This document shows positions 27,307-35,737 of a stretch of 64,000 nt of DNA, piece by piece. How positions within the stretch are numbered: the stretch's first letter is position 1; each line of letters starts with the position of its first letter. Under the pieces are notes generated by a model. It was given only the letters and a program-made list of their open reading frames with translations. It had not been told where the DNA came from and made no database searches. Both the position numbers and the translations under genes were made by a program. Location of the stretch: contig DBJE01000013.1 of the NCBI GenBank assembly GCA_002297045.1, positions 354,012 through 418,011 of the forward strand, written 5' to 3'. The DNA is from Caryophanales bacterium UBA784. GTDB taxonomy: Bacteria > Bacillota_I > Bacilli_A > RFN20 > CAG-288.

Positions 27307-27320
27307 TTACGCGCGCGTAA
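27307..27320. promoter_or_regulatory. 14-bp perfect palindrome, operator candidate
   Basis: TTACGCGCGCGTAA stands between the divergent promoters at 27238 and 27370. It has no T-run, so it is not a terminator. No regulator is known from this sequence. Confidence 0.35.
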
Positions 27321-27369
27321 CCTAATTATTATATGGAGAAAGAAAAAGGAGAAATTTTCTATATTTCTA

Positions 27370-27398
27370 TTGACACCCCCGACTTGAAAGGGTAGAAT
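27370..27398 (+). promoter_or_regulatory. Promoter of the S10-spc-alpha operon
   Basis: -35 TTGACA, 17-bp spacer, -10 TAGAAT; predicted +1 near 27405, giving a leader of about 130 nt. Confidence 0.88.
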
Positions 27399-27401
27399 CT
27401 T

Positions 27402-27533
27402 ACACGCTGAATGCCATTTCAGCCCGTATTGACGTGTGAAGTTGCTGAAACGCCGACAGCGGTTGTCAACGCTTCAGGTTATTCATACCGAACGGATGCC
27501 CATACTGAGATCTTGGGTAAAGGAGGTTAAAAA
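27402..27533 (+). promoter_or_regulatory. Structured 5' leader of the S10 operon
   Basis: Hairpin 1: GCTGAA 27406-27411 / TTCAGC 27418-27423, possibly enclosed by ACAC/GTGT (27402-27405 with 27434-27437). Hairpin 2: CTGAA-a-CG 27445-27452 with CG-c-TTCAG 27470-27477, enclosing GACA/TGTC with loop GCGGT. Suggests autogenous control, as known for r-protein leaders (L4 in the S10 operon); the ligand here is inference. No T-run terminator in the leader, so control would be translational. Ends in the strong AAAGGAGG site of rpsJ. Confidence 0.5.
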
Positions 27534-27845
27534 ATGGCAGAAACAAAATCCATTCGAGTTCGTCTCAAAGGTTACGATCACAAGACCTTGGACGAGGCGG
27601 TCAAAAAGATCGTCGAAGCCGCCAAGAAGACTGGCGCAACGGTAGTCGGACCTATTCCGCTTCCTACTGAAAAGAAAGTCTTCACTATTCTGCGTTCTCC
27701 GTTTACGGATAAGGATTCCCGTGAACAGTTCGAAATCCGGACGCACAAACGTTTGATCGATATCAACAAACCGACCAAACAGACCATCGATATTCTTAAG
27801 AATCTCGATCTTCCTGCTGGCGTCGATGTTGAAATCAAGCTGTAA
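27534..27845 (+). CDS. rpsJ: 30S ribosomal protein S10
   Basis: 103 aa, normal length. Contains IRVRLKGYDHKTLD and the loop region with RTHKRLIDI that reaches into the 30S head; also the NusB partner in antitermination. First gene of the 30-gene translation operon, start fixed by AAAGGAGG 6 nt upstream. Confidence 0.98.
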   Translation: MAETKSIRVRLKGYDHKTLDEAVKKIVEAAKKTGATVVGPIPLPTEKKVFTILRSPFTDKDSREQFEIRTHKRLIDINKPTKQTIDILKNLDLPAGVDVEIKL

Positions 27846-27863
27846 GGAGGTTAGGCACAGTTT

Positions 27864-28655
27864 ATGAAATCCATTATCGGACGCAAAATCGGAATGACCT
27901 CCGTCTTCGCCGAAGACGGCTCCCATTATCCGGTTACTGTTGTCGAGGTGCTTCCCAACGTCGTCTTACAGGTCAAGACCAAGGAAAAAGACGGATATGA
28001 GGCACTTCAGGTCGGTTACGAGGACAAGAAAGAAAAACGCGCAAACAAGTGCGAAATCGGAATTGCCAAAAAGGCAAATACTGCTCCGAAGTATGTTGTC
28101 CGCGAACTCGAGGGTGATGAAATCTACGGAAAGTATCAAGTCGGTGCTTCCTTAGACTGCTCCCTCTTCCAGGTCGGCGACAGGGTTGATGTCACCGGCT
28201 TAAGCAAAGGCCACGGCTATGTCGGCGTCATCAAACATTACCATGCCACAATCGGTCCGAAAGGCCACGGCTCCGGCTATCACCGTCAGATTGGTTCCTT
28301 AGCTACGAACGGACGCTGCAACAACCGTGTCCATGCCGGAAAGAAGATGGGCGGACACTGGGGACCGAAGGTCCGTACGGTTCTCGATCTTCCGATCGTC
28401 GCCGTTTATCCGGATAAGAACTGCATCCTTATCAAAGGCTCCGTTGCCGGACAGAAGCTCTCCATCATCAAGATCCGTTCTGCTATCCGCAACAACTTAA
28501 AGAAACCGGATCTTACTCCGGTCGTCGACTACACCAAGGAGACCATTGCTCAGCTTGAGGCTGCCGAGGCAAAACGCTTAGCCGAAATCGAAGCGAAGAC
28601 CCCGAAGAAGAAACTCAATCCGAGGAAGAACTCCAAGGCTAGGATGAAGAAGTAA
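27864..28655 (+). CDS. rplC: 50S ribosomal protein L3
   Basis: 263 aa against a usual ~205-210. The core is standard, with the RNA-contacting KGHGYVGVIKHYH and GSGYHRQIGSLA segments. The extra ~50 residues form a C-terminal Ala/Glu then Lys-rich tail (ending NPRKNSKARMKK). Binds near the peptidyl transferase centre and starts 50S assembly. 18 nt after rpsJ. Confidence 0.98.
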   Translation: MKSIIGRKIGMTSVFAEDGSHYPVTVVEVLPNVVLQVKTKEKDGYEALQVGYEDKKEKRANKCEIGIAKKANTAPKYVVRELEGDEIYGKYQVGASLDCSLFQVGDRVDVTGLSKGHGYVGVIKHYHATIGPKGHGSGYHRQIGSLATNGRCNNRVHAGKKMGGHWGPKVRTVLDLPIVAVYPDKNCILIKGSVAGQKLSIIKIRSAIRNNLKKPDLTPVVDYTKETIAQLEAAEAKRLAEIEAKTPKKKLNPRKNSKARMKK

Positions 28656-28674
28656 AGCGTGGAGGATTAATCTA

Positions 28675-29331
28675 ATGGCTAACGAAAATCTGAAAAGCCC
28701 GGTTCTCGACTATTCGGGCAAGAAGGTCGGAGAAGTCACTCTTCCCGCCGACCTCTTCGATACGAAAATCAATGAGTACTCTGTCCAGCGTGCCGTCCGT
28801 GTCGATTTGGCCGCACGCCGTGTAGACACCGCACACACCTTAACCCGTGACATCGTCCATGGTTCTAACCGCAAACCTTGGCGTCAGAAGGGAACCGGAC
28901 GTGCCCGTGCAGGTACCACCAATTCGCCGGTCTGGCGTCACGGCGGTGTTGTCTTTGCTCCTAACGGCCAGCAGAATCACGACCTGAAGAGGAACAAAAA
29001 GGAACATTACCTTGCCTTTACTTCGGTTCTTACCGAAAAGGCAAAGAGCGGAAACCTCATCGTCTTAACCGGCGATGCCTGTCCGTCCAGGAAGACCAAG
29101 GACTTCGTCTTAACCCTTAAGGCAATCAAGGCCGACGATAAGAAGAACCTTCTTGTCTTAGCGGATGACGATGTCAATCTTCTCCGCGCCAGCGCCAATC
29201 TGGTCAACGTCAAAGCCGTCTTCGCAGACAATGTTTCCGTCTATGACGTGCTTAACGCCAATAAGGTCATCTTCGTCAAGGATGCCATTCCGGCTCCCTT
29301 AGATGACGAACATGAGGAGGAAGCTAAATAA
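28675..29331 (+). CDS. rplD: 50S ribosomal protein L4
   Basis: 218 aa. The long rRNA-binding loop is visible (KPWRQKGTGRARAGTTNSPVW region, lining the exit tunnel). L4 is the classical repressor of S10-type operons, so the structured leader upstream of rpsJ may be its target. Stop overlaps the rplW start by 1 nt (TAATG). Confidence 0.98.
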   Translation: MANENLKSPVLDYSGKKVGEVTLPADLFDTKINEYSVQRAVRVDLAARRVDTAHTLTRDIVHGSNRKPWRQKGTGRARAGTTNSPVWRHGGVVFAPNGQQNHDLKRNKKEHYLAFTSVLTEKAKSGNLIVLTGDACPSRKTKDFVLTLKAIKADDKKNLLVLADDDVNLLRASANLVNVKAVFADNVSVYDVLNANKVIFVKDAIPAPLDDEHEEEAK

Positions 29332-29726
29332 TGGCAGAAGAAAAGAAAGCCCTTGAGGCTAAGGAAGAAAAGGCCTTCACCACCCGTCCCGCTATCGTTA
29401 AGGACTATTCCATCATCAAACATAGGATTGTCACTGAGGAGACTCAGCGGCTCCAGAAGGAAGACAATGCCCTTGTCTTCGCTGTTGAGAAGACTGCCAG
29501 CAAGCCGGAAATCAAGGCTGCCATCCAGGCTATCTTCTCCGCAAAGGTAAAGAGCGTCAACACGAGGAACCTTCAGCGTAAAACCCGCCGTGTCGGTCGC
29601 TATGAAGGCTACCTTCCGCAGTATAAGAAAGCCATCGTCCGCTTCGATTCTTCCTTTGATTTAGGAAAAATCACTGCTGCCGTCGCTACCGAAGAACAGC
29701 AGGCTAACAAAGCGGATGAGAAGTAA
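29331..29726 (+). CDS. rplW: 50S ribosomal protein L23
   Basis: 131 aa against a usual ~95. Core (YSIIKHRIVTEET, TRRVGRYEGYLPQYKKAIV) is preceded by a Lys/Glu/Ala N-terminal extension of ~25 residues and followed by a short tail. L23 sits at the tunnel exit and docks SRP and trigger factor, so an extension there is exposed. Confidence 0.96.
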   Translation: MAEEKKALEAKEEKAFTTRPAIVKDYSIIKHRIVTEETQRLQKEDNALVFAVEKTASKPEIKAAIQAIFSAKVKSVNTRNLQRKTRRVGRYEGYLPQYKKAIVRFDSSFDLGKITAAVATEEQQANKADEK

Positions 29727-29751
29727 GGAAAGCAAATTATAGGAGATTACT

Positions 29752-30582
29752 ATGGCAATCAAATCATATCATCCGGTGACTCCTGGAAGGCGTAACTTAT
29801 CTACCCTTTCCACGAAAGACATCACCAAACAGACTCCTGAAAAAGCTTTACTCCGCCCGTTAAAGAAGACCGGCGGACGCAACAATCAGGGTTACATCAC
29901 CTGCCGTCATATCGGCGGGGGAAACAAACGCAGGTATCGTTTAGTCGATTTCAAGCGTAAGGGAGAGGCTACCGCCACTGTCCTTGCCATCGAATACGAT
30001 CCAAACCGTAATTGCCGTATCGCCCTCATTCAGAACGAGGACGGCAAGAAACGTTACATCATCTGCCCTAAGGGCCTTACGGTCGGAACCAAGGTCACCG
30101 ACGGAAAGTCCGGCGAAATCGAAGTCGGAAACTGCAGGGAACTTGGAAGCATCCCCGAAGGTCTCAGGGTCCACAATGTGGAACTTGAACCTGGAAAGGG
30201 CGGACAGGTCTGCCGTGCTGCCGGAACCGGAGCCCAGATCTTAGGCCGTGAAGGCAAGTACGTCACTCTTCGTCTTGCTTCCGGCGAAGTCCGTAAGTTC
30301 AGGTCTACCTGCCGTGCCACTATCGGCAGTGTCGGAAACGAAGATTTCAATCTTGTCTCCCTTGGTAAGGCCGGCCGTACCCGTTGGCTTGGCGAACGTC
30401 CGACTGTCCGTGGTTCTGCCAGGAACCCGAACGACCATCCGCATGGCGGTGGTGAGGGTAAGTGCCCTGTCGGCCACGATGCTCCGCGTTCTCCGTGGGG
30501 CCGTCGCTTAAGGGGTGTCAAGACCCGTGCGAAGAAGAAACCGAGCAATCGTCTGATTGTCCGTCGCCGCAATGGCAAGTAA
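29752..30582 (+). CDS. rplB: 50S ribosomal protein L2
   Basis: 276 aa, normal. GGRNNQGYITCRHIGGG at the N-terminus, and the C-terminal NPNDHPHGGGEGKCPVG loop with the conserved His that lies at the peptidyl transferase centre. Ribosome site TAGGAGA 7-8 nt before the ATG. Confidence 0.98.
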   Translation: MAIKSYHPVTPGRRNLSTLSTKDITKQTPEKALLRPLKKTGGRNNQGYITCRHIGGGNKRRYRLVDFKRKGEATATVLAIEYDPNRNCRIALIQNEDGKKRYIICPKGLTVGTKVTDGKSGEIEVGNCRELGSIPEGLRVHNVELEPGKGGQVCRAAGTGAQILGREGKYVTLRLASGEVRKFRSTCRATIGSVGNEDFNLVSLGKAGRTRWLGERPTVRGSARNPNDHPHGGGEGKCPVGHDAPRSPWGRRLRGVKTRAKKKPSNRLIVRRRNGK

Positions 30583-30601
30583 ATAGGAGGAGTGATTCAT
30601 C

Positions 30602-30922
30602 ATGTCTCGTAGTTTAAAGAAAGGACCGTATTGCGATCCTAAGCTCCTCAAGAAGATTCAGGAGCAGAATAAATCCGGTAAGAAGGACGTCATCAAGACT
30701 TGGTCCCGCCGTTCCGCCATCTTCCCTGATTTCATCGGACATACTCTTTCCGTCCACAACGGCCGTGCCTTTGTCCCTGTCTATATCACTGAGGATAGGG
30801 TCGGCCACAAGTTAGGCGAGTTCGTCTTCACCCGTACCTTCACCCACCATCGTTCCGGAGATGAAGCCGATGCCACGACTAAGCCGGCACCGGCAGCAGC
30901 TGCTAAGCCTGCAGCCAAGTAA
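30602..30922 (+). CDS. rpsS: 30S ribosomal protein S19
   Basis: 106 aa against ~92; the standard core SRSLKKGPYCDPKLLKKI...IFPDFIGHTLSVHNGRAFVPVYI is followed by a C-terminal tail of Ala/Pro/Lys. Located in the 30S head next to S13 and the A-site finger. Confidence 0.97.
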   Translation: MSRSLKKGPYCDPKLLKKIQEQNKSGKKDVIKTWSRRSAIFPDFIGHTLSVHNGRAFVPVYITEDRVGHKLGEFVFTRTFTHHRSGDEADATTKPAPAAAAKPAAK

Positions 30923-30933
30923 GGAGATCCATC

Positions 30934-31452
30934 ATGGCTACTGAAGAAAAGAAAACTCTGACCGAAGAAGAAAAAGCTCCGGTCGCTGCAAAGAAGACAG
31001 CCGCCAAGAAGGCCGTCAAATCGACAAAGACCGCCAAGAAGGCCCCTGCTAAGAAAACCGCCAAGGAAGAAGTCAAGGCTGAAAAAGAGGTCAAGGAAGC
31101 CCCGAAGGCAACCGAAGCCTCTGCCAAGCTGACGAACTACGGGGTCACTCCGCGTAAGGTCCGTCTGGTCATCGACCTTGTCCGCGGCAAGGATCTTCCC
31201 ACCGCTTATGGCATTCTCGAGAACTGCCCTAAGAGGTGTGCGCGCGATATTAAGAAACTGATCATGTCTGCCGAAGCCAATGCCGTCAACAATTTCCACA
31301 GGGATCACGATTCGCTTTATATCGCTTCGATCACGGCCAATGACGCCGTCCGTCTTAAACGGAGGCTCCCCCGTGCCAAGGGTTCCGCTTCCGGTTTAAT
31401 CAAGCGGTGGTCGCATGTCTTCGTTACGCTGAAAAATAAGGAGGCCAAGTAA
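30934..31452 (+). CDS. rplV: 50S ribosomal protein L22 with long N-terminal Lys/Ala extension
   Basis: 172 aa against ~110-115. Residues 1-62 are a low-complexity Lys/Ala/Glu/Thr stretch (AAKKTAAKKAVK type, histone-H1-like); the L22 core starts at ASAKLTNYGVTPRKVRLV and ends with the hairpin-bearing RLKRRLPRAKGSAS that reaches the tunnel constriction. The extension would lie on the ribosome surface near the exit. 11 nt after rpsS. Confidence 0.96.
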   Translation: MATEEKKTLTEEEKAPVAAKKTAAKKAVKSTKTAKKAPAKKTAKEEVKAEKEVKEAPKATEASAKLTNYGVTPRKVRLVIDLVRGKDLPTAYGILENCPKRCARDIKKLIMSAEANAVNNFHRDHDSLYIASITANDAVRLKRRLPRAKGSASGLIKRWSHVFVTLKNKEAK

Positions 31453-31454
31453 TC

Positions 31455-32255
31455 ATGGGTCAGAAAGTCAATCCGAACGGTTTACGTTTGGGCATCAACC
31501 GTGACTGGTCCAGCCACTGGTGTGCGGATAAGAAGACCTTCCCTAAGTACATTCACGAAGATGTTCTGATCCGGAACTACCTCGAAAAGCTCTTAGACGG
31601 AATCAAGGCCGGTCTTAGCCACATCGATATCGAACGGATCAAGAACAGCATCAAGATCTCTATTTTCACTTCCCAGCCTGCTCTTGTCATCGGAACTGAT
31701 TCTGCTCAGATCAATGCGATTAAGAAGAACCTTGTCAAGAGGCTGAAGAAAGATCCTAAGAACATCGAAGTCGCCATCGTCGAAGTCAAGAACCCGGATC
31801 TCGATGCCAGGCTTGTCGCCAAGGACATCGCCCATCAGCTTGAGGAGCGCGGTTCCTACCGTGTCGTGCAGAAGAAGGCCATTCAGCGTGTCAGGCATGC
31901 CGGAGCCAAGGGCTGCAAGACCATGACTAAAGGACGTATCGGCGGAGCCGAAATCGCCCGTTTCGAGGAATACCGTGAAGGTGTCCTCTCTCTTCATACC
32001 CTCCGTCAGCCTGTCGATTATGCCTACTATCCGGCCCACACCACCTATGGTGTCATCGGTGTCAAGGTCTGGATTGCTCTCCCGGATAATTACAAGGAAC
32101 TCCGGGAACGTCGTCCGGAAGATACCGGACGGTTCGGACGTGGACGCTTCAACAACAACCGCCGTCCGAATGGTTCTTTCCGTCCTTCCCGCCCTGCTGC
32201 TCCGGCCGTTACCCCGAATGCCAGCAAGGACGAAGGCGCCAAGAAAGGAGAATAA
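31455..32255 (+). CDS. rpsC: 30S ribosomal protein S3
   Basis: 266 aa against ~220. KH domain in the N-half (ALVIGTDSAQINAIKKNL; the usual GxxG reads GTDS, note the altered motif), C-terminal domain with GAKGCKTMTKGRIGGAEIAR, then a ~40-residue Arg/Asn/Pro-rich tail. Contributes to mRNA entry and helicase activity. Confidence 0.97.
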   Translation: MGQKVNPNGLRLGINRDWSSHWCADKKTFPKYIHEDVLIRNYLEKLLDGIKAGLSHIDIERIKNSIKISIFTSQPALVIGTDSAQINAIKKNLVKRLKKDPKNIEVAIVEVKNPDLDARLVAKDIAHQLEERGSYRVVQKKAIQRVRHAGAKGCKTMTKGRIGGAEIARFEEYREGVLSLHTLRQPVDYAYYPAHTTYGVIGVKVWIALPDNYKELRERRPEDTGRFGRGRFNNNRRPNGSFRPSRPAAPAVTPNASKDEGAKKGE

Positions 32256-32258
32256 GCC

Positions 32259-32678
32259 ATGTTACAGCCGAAAAGAACAAAGTGGCGTCGTAACCACCTC
32301 ATCCGTCCGAAGAGAAAGGCAAGCCGTCTTGTTACCGTTGCCTTCGCTGATTTCGGACTAAGGGCTACCCAAGGCGGATATATCTCTAACCGTCAGCTCG
32401 AGGCTGCCCGTGTCGTCTTATCCCGTTTCACCAAGAAGATTGGTAAATCCTATATCCGTGTGTTCCCGGATGTCGGTATCACCAAGAAACCTGCCGAGGT
32501 CCGTATGGGTGCCGGTAAGGGTGACGTCAATGGCTGGTTTGCCGTTGTCGAGCCTGGCACGATTAGGATGGAAATCGGCGGAATACCGGAAGCTGACTGC
32601 AAGGAAGCCCTTCGTCAGGCCGGATACAAACTCTCCGTCAAGTCCCGTGTTGTTAAGAAAGGCGAGGAAAACAAATAA
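32259..32678 (+). CDS. rplP: 50S ribosomal protein L16
   Basis: 139 aa, normal; MLQPKRTKWR start, AARVVLSRF and GKGDVNGWFAVVEPGTI blocks. The RMGxGKG motif region is intact (VRMGAGKG). Binds near the A-site tRNA elbow. 1-nt overlap with rpmC. Confidence 0.97.
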   Translation: MLQPKRTKWRRNHLIRPKRKASRLVTVAFADFGLRATQGGYISNRQLEAARVVLSRFTKKIGKSYIRVFPDVGITKKPAEVRMGAGKGDVNGWFAVVEPGTIRMEIGGIPEADCKEALRQAGYKLSVKSRVVKKGEENK

Positions 32679-32896
32679 TGACCATTGAAGATGTTCGCAA
32701 ATTATCTGACAAAGACCTCGCTAGCAAGGTCTACGAACTGAAGGGTGAGCTTCTCACCCTCCGCTTCCAGGCCAAGGCCGGTCAGCTAGACAATGGCGCC
32801 AAGATCAGCGCCTGCCGTAAGGACATCGCCCGTCTTCTGACGGTCGAGAACGAGCGGAAGAAAGCTGCTGCAGAAAAAGCTGCAGAGGCGAAGTAA
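32678..32896 (+). CDS. rpmC: 50S ribosomal protein L29
   Basis: 72 aa, two-helix protein; ELKGELLTLRFQAKAGQLDNGAKI carries the family signature. Short Ala/Lys C-terminal tail. Sits by L23 at the tunnel exit. Confidence 0.95.
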   Translation: MTIEDVRKLSDKDLASKVYELKGELLTLRFQAKAGQLDNGAKISACRKDIARLLTVENERKKAAAEKAAEAK

Positions 32897-32914
32897 TAAG
32901 GAGGCTATCAAACA

Positions 32915-33193
32915 ATGGCTGAAGAAACGAAACAGGTCATCGAGGCCTCTCATAAACGCCGTCTACAGGGCGTTGTCGTCTCACACAAGAGGCAGAAGAC
33001 GATTGTTGTCGAAACCGAGAACTACAAGGCACATCCGATTTACAAGAAACGTGTCTCCGTCCGTAAGCGTTATAAGGTTGATGACCGCAATGACGCTGCC
33101 AAGGTCGGCGATGTCGTCGTCTTCGAGGAATGCCGTCCTCTGTCCCACGACAAACGGTTCCGCTTAGTCGAAATCGTCAAGAAGGGAGAATAG
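32915..33193 (+). CDS. rpsQ: 30S ribosomal protein S17
   Basis: 92 aa; OB-fold with RRLQGVVVSHKRQKTIVVETE and VGDVVVFEECRPLSHDKRFRLV, both typical. Primary 16S rRNA binder. Confidence 0.97.
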   Translation: MAEETKQVIEASHKRRLQGVVVSHKRQKTIVVETENYKAHPIYKKRVSVRKRYKVDDRNDAAKVGDVVVFEECRPLSHDKRFRLVEIVKKGE

Positions 33194-33196
33194 TGT

Positions 33197-33571
33197 ATGG
33201 TTCAGAACGAAACTAACCTTGTTGTCGCCGACAACTCCGGCGCAACAAGCGTCCGCGTCTTCCGCAGGCTTGGCGGCTCCTTCCGTCGCAATGCGACTGT
33301 CGGCGATGTCGTCATCTGCGCCGTCAAGAACGCTATTCCGAACGGAAAGGTCAAGAAGTCCGATGTTGTCAAGGGCGTTATCGTCCGTGTCAAGAAGGCT
33401 TATCAGCGCCGTGATGGTTCTACCATCAAGTTCGATGATAATGCCGTTGTCCTGATCAACGACGATGGCACTCCTAAGGGAACCCGTGTCTTCGGACCTG
33501 TCGCCCGTGAGCTCCGTGAAAAGGGTGACAAATACAGGAAGATCGTCTCTTTGGCGGTCGAAGTCCTTTAA
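33197..33571 (+). CDS. rplN: 50S ribosomal protein L14
   Basis: 124 aa, usual 122. NLVVADNSGATSVRVFRRLGG at the N-terminus, RRDGSTIKFDDNAVVLIN and the C-terminal PVARELREK block. Contacts 16S rRNA at bridge B5/B8. 3 nt after rpsQ. Confidence 0.98.
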   Translation: MVQNETNLVVADNSGATSVRVFRRLGGSFRRNATVGDVVICAVKNAIPNGKVKKSDVVKGVIVRVKKAYQRRDGSTIKFDDNAVVLINDDGTPKGTRVFGPVARELREKGDKYRKIVSLAVEVL

Positions 33572-33589
33572 TCCTTGGAGGTCTATCGA

Positions 33590-33901
33590 ATGAAAATCAA
33601 AACTGGAGATACCGTCATCGTCCTTTCCGGCGATGATAAGGGAAAGACCGGCAAGGTCATCAAAGCCCTTCCGAAAAAAGAGCAGGTCATCGTCGAGGGT
33701 GTCAACGTCAACAAGAAGCATGTCAAGCCGACTCAGGGTGCTCCTAAGGGTTCCATCAAGGATGTGACTCTTCCCATCCATGTCAGCAAGGTTGCCCTTG
33801 TCGACCCTAAGACGAAGAAGGCCACCAAGGTCGGCTATAAGGTCGGCCAGGATGGCAAGAAGGTCCGGATTGCCAAGAAATCCGGCGAAATCATCAAGTA
33901 A
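33590..33901 (+). CDS. rplX: 50S ribosomal protein L24
   Basis: 103 aa. KOW motif near the start (KTGDTVIVLSGDDKGKTGKV). The frame also opens at TTG 33575, but ATG 33590 lies 8 nt after TTGGAGG, so I use the ATG. Assembly initiator of the 50S. Confidence 0.97.
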   Translation: MKIKTGDTVIVLSGDDKGKTGKVIKALPKKEQVIVEGVNVNKKHVKPTQGAPKGSIKDVTLPIHVSKVALVDPKTKKATKVGYKVGQDGKKVRIAKKSGEIIK

Positions 33902-33912
33902 GGAGAAGAATC

Positions 33913-34524
33913 ATGGCTGAAGAAAAGAAAAACGGCGTGTCCGTCAAAAAAGCCCATAATCAGGGAAATCAGAAGGCCAAGATTGTCTCCCGCCTTCAGA
34001 AGAAGTATGAGGAAGAGGTCGTTCCTGCCTTAAGGAAGGAATTCGGCTATACTTCCGTCAGGGAATGCCCGAAACTTGTCAAGATTATCCTTAACAGGCG
34101 TCTTGGCGAAGCCGGACATAACGAGAAGTCCGTCGAGGAAGCAGTTAACGAGATGGCCACCATTTCCGGTCAGCATCCGATTGTCACGAAGGCGAAGAAG
34201 GCTATTGCTAACTTCAAGCTCCGTGAAGGCGATGCCGTCGGTGTCAAGGTCACTCTCCGCCGCATCCGCAGGTACGATTTCTTAGACAAATTCGTTTCCA
34301 TCGATCTTCCGCGTGTCCGCGACTTCCGCGGTATCAGTAAGGATTCCTTCGACGGACGGGGAAATTATTCCACCGGTGTCAAGGAACAGCTTATCTTCCC
34401 TGAAATCCAGTACGATAAGGTTACCCGTACCCAGGGAAGGGATGTCGTCATCGTTACGACAGCCAAGACCGATAAAGAGGCCTATGCCCTGCTTGAAAAG
34501 CTTGGCAGGCCGTTCAAGAAATAG
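33913..34524 (+). CDS. rplE: 50S ribosomal protein L5
   Basis: 203 aa against ~180; an N-terminal Lys/Asn-rich extension of ~22 residues precedes the core (SRLQKKYEEEVVPALRKEFGY; VKIILNRRLGEAGHN in place of the common VNMGVG segment). Binds 5S rRNA with L18. Confidence 0.97.
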   Translation: MAEEKKNGVSVKKAHNQGNQKAKIVSRLQKKYEEEVVPALRKEFGYTSVRECPKLVKIILNRRLGEAGHNEKSVEEAVNEMATISGQHPIVTKAKKAIANFKLREGDAVGVKVTLRRIRRYDFLDKFVSIDLPRVRDFRGISKDSFDGRGNYSTGVKEQLIFPEIQYDKVTRTQGRDVVIVTTAKTDKEAYALLEKLGRPFKK

Positions 34525-34535
34525 GAGGCTGAATC

Positions 34536-34724
34536 ATGGCACGTAAAGCACTCGAAGTGAAATGCGCCGGTCCGAAGAAATTCCCGAAGACCCAGAACTA
34601 TCATCGCTGCTCTCGCTGTGGCCGTGTCCACGGCTATCTGCGCCAGTTCGGCTTATGCCGTATCTGTCTGCGCGAAATGGCCTACAAGGGAGAAATCCCC
34701 GGAAGGCATAAGTCTTCTTGGTAA
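34536..34724 (+). CDS. rpsZ: 30S ribosomal protein S14, zinc-binding type (S14-Z)
   Basis: 62 aa. The four zinc cysteines are visible as CSRCG and CRIC (HRCSRCGRVHGYLRQFGLC...), so this is the C+ type common in Bacillota. Usually the zinc-independent paralogue is used under zinc starvation; none is in this window. Confidence 0.98.
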   Translation: MARKALEVKCAGPKKFPKTQNYHRCSRCGRVHGYLRQFGLCRICLREMAYKGEIPGRHKSSW

Positions 34725-34742
34725 GGAAAGGAGGAGAATATC

Positions 34743-35144
34743 ATGGTTAATGATTCTATCGCTGATCTCTTGACCCGCATCCGCAATGCGAACCTGAGCA
34801 AGAGAAATACGGTCTCCCTCCCTTACTTCAAGAGGGGCGAGGAAATCGTCAACATCCTTAAGAACGAAGGCTTCATCGTTTCCTACGATGTCCATCCGCT
34901 CGAAGGAAAGCCGTATAAGGAGATTACGATTACCCTGAAGTACGATTCCAAGGGAAACCGCATCATCTCCGGTATCAAGGAGATCTCCAAACCTGGTCTC
35001 CGTGTCACTGCTTCCGTCGATCAGCTTCCCAAAGTCTTAAACGGACTTGGCATTGCCATCATCTCCACTTCTAAGGGCGTCATGACCGATAAGCAGGCCC
35101 GTAAACTCAACGTCGGCGGTGAAGTGATCGCCTACGTCTGGTAA
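34743..35144 (+). CDS. rpsH: 30S ribosomal protein S8
   Basis: 133 aa, normal. DSIADLLTRIRNANLSK at the N-terminus and GIAIISTSKGVMTDKQARKLNVGGEVIAYVW at the C-terminus (typical STSxGxxTDxxAR). S8 is the translational repressor of spc operons in E. coli; no such site is evident here. Confidence 0.98.
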   Translation: MVNDSIADLLTRIRNANLSKRNTVSLPYFKRGEEIVNILKNEGFIVSYDVHPLEGKPYKEITITLKYDSKGNRIISGIKEISKPGLRVTASVDQLPKVLNGLGIAIISTSKGVMTDKQARKLNVGGEVIAYVW

Positions 35145-35155
35145 GGAGGTAGGAA

Positions 35156-35719
35156 ATGTCCCGTATTGGAAGAGAGCCTATTGCCATCCCTGAGGGTGTC
35201 ACCATTTCCTTCGTTGGAAACGAAGTCACGGTCAAGGGACCTAAGGGCACATTGACTAAGAAGTTCAATCCCCACATCACCTTCGAAGAGAAGGACGGAA
35301 AGTTCTTCTGCAAACGTCCTGCTGACACAATCTTCAGGAAGAGGAACCACGGCACTGCCCGTTCCGTCATCAACGGAAGGGTTGAGGGTGTCACTAAGGG
35401 ATTCGTCAAGACCCTTGTCATCAAGGGCGTCGGCTACCGTGCCGAAAGGCGCGGAAGCGATCTTGTCCTCCATTTGGGCCGCAGCCACGAAGATGTGGTT
35501 AAGCCTATTGCCGGAGTCAAGATTTCCATCAATACCAAGACGTTGGAAATCAACGTCGAAGGCATCGATAAACAGCTCGTCGGACAGCAGGCTGCCGTCA
35601 TCCGTGCACTCCGCAAACCGGAATGCTACCACGGAAAAGGCATCCGCTACAAAGACGAGGTCGTTACGTTACGTGCTCCGGCAAGTGCCAAGAAGACTGC
35701 TGCCGGAACCGCAGCCTAA
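35156..35719 (+). CDS. rplF: 50S ribosomal protein L6
   Basis: 187 aa; SRIGREPIAIPEGVTISF start and the C-terminal RKPECYHGKGIRYKDEVVTL (usual RxPEPYKGKGI; here ECYHGKGI). Short Ala-rich end. Located by the sarcin-ricin loop. Confidence 0.97.
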   Translation: MSRIGREPIAIPEGVTISFVGNEVTVKGPKGTLTKKFNPHITFEEKDGKFFCKRPADTIFRKRNHGTARSVINGRVEGVTKGFVKTLVIKGVGYRAERRGSDLVLHLGRSHEDVVKPIAGVKISINTKTLEINVEGIDKQLVGQQAAVIRALRKPECYHGKGIRYKDEVVTLRAPASAKKTAAGTAA

Positions 35720-35737
35720 TCACAGGGAGGCTAGATC

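Noticed and set aside
27333..27395. 20-codon frame MEKEKGEIFY... before the S10 promoter
   Set aside because: No ribosome site and its stop lies in the -10 of the S10 promoter; most likely not translated.
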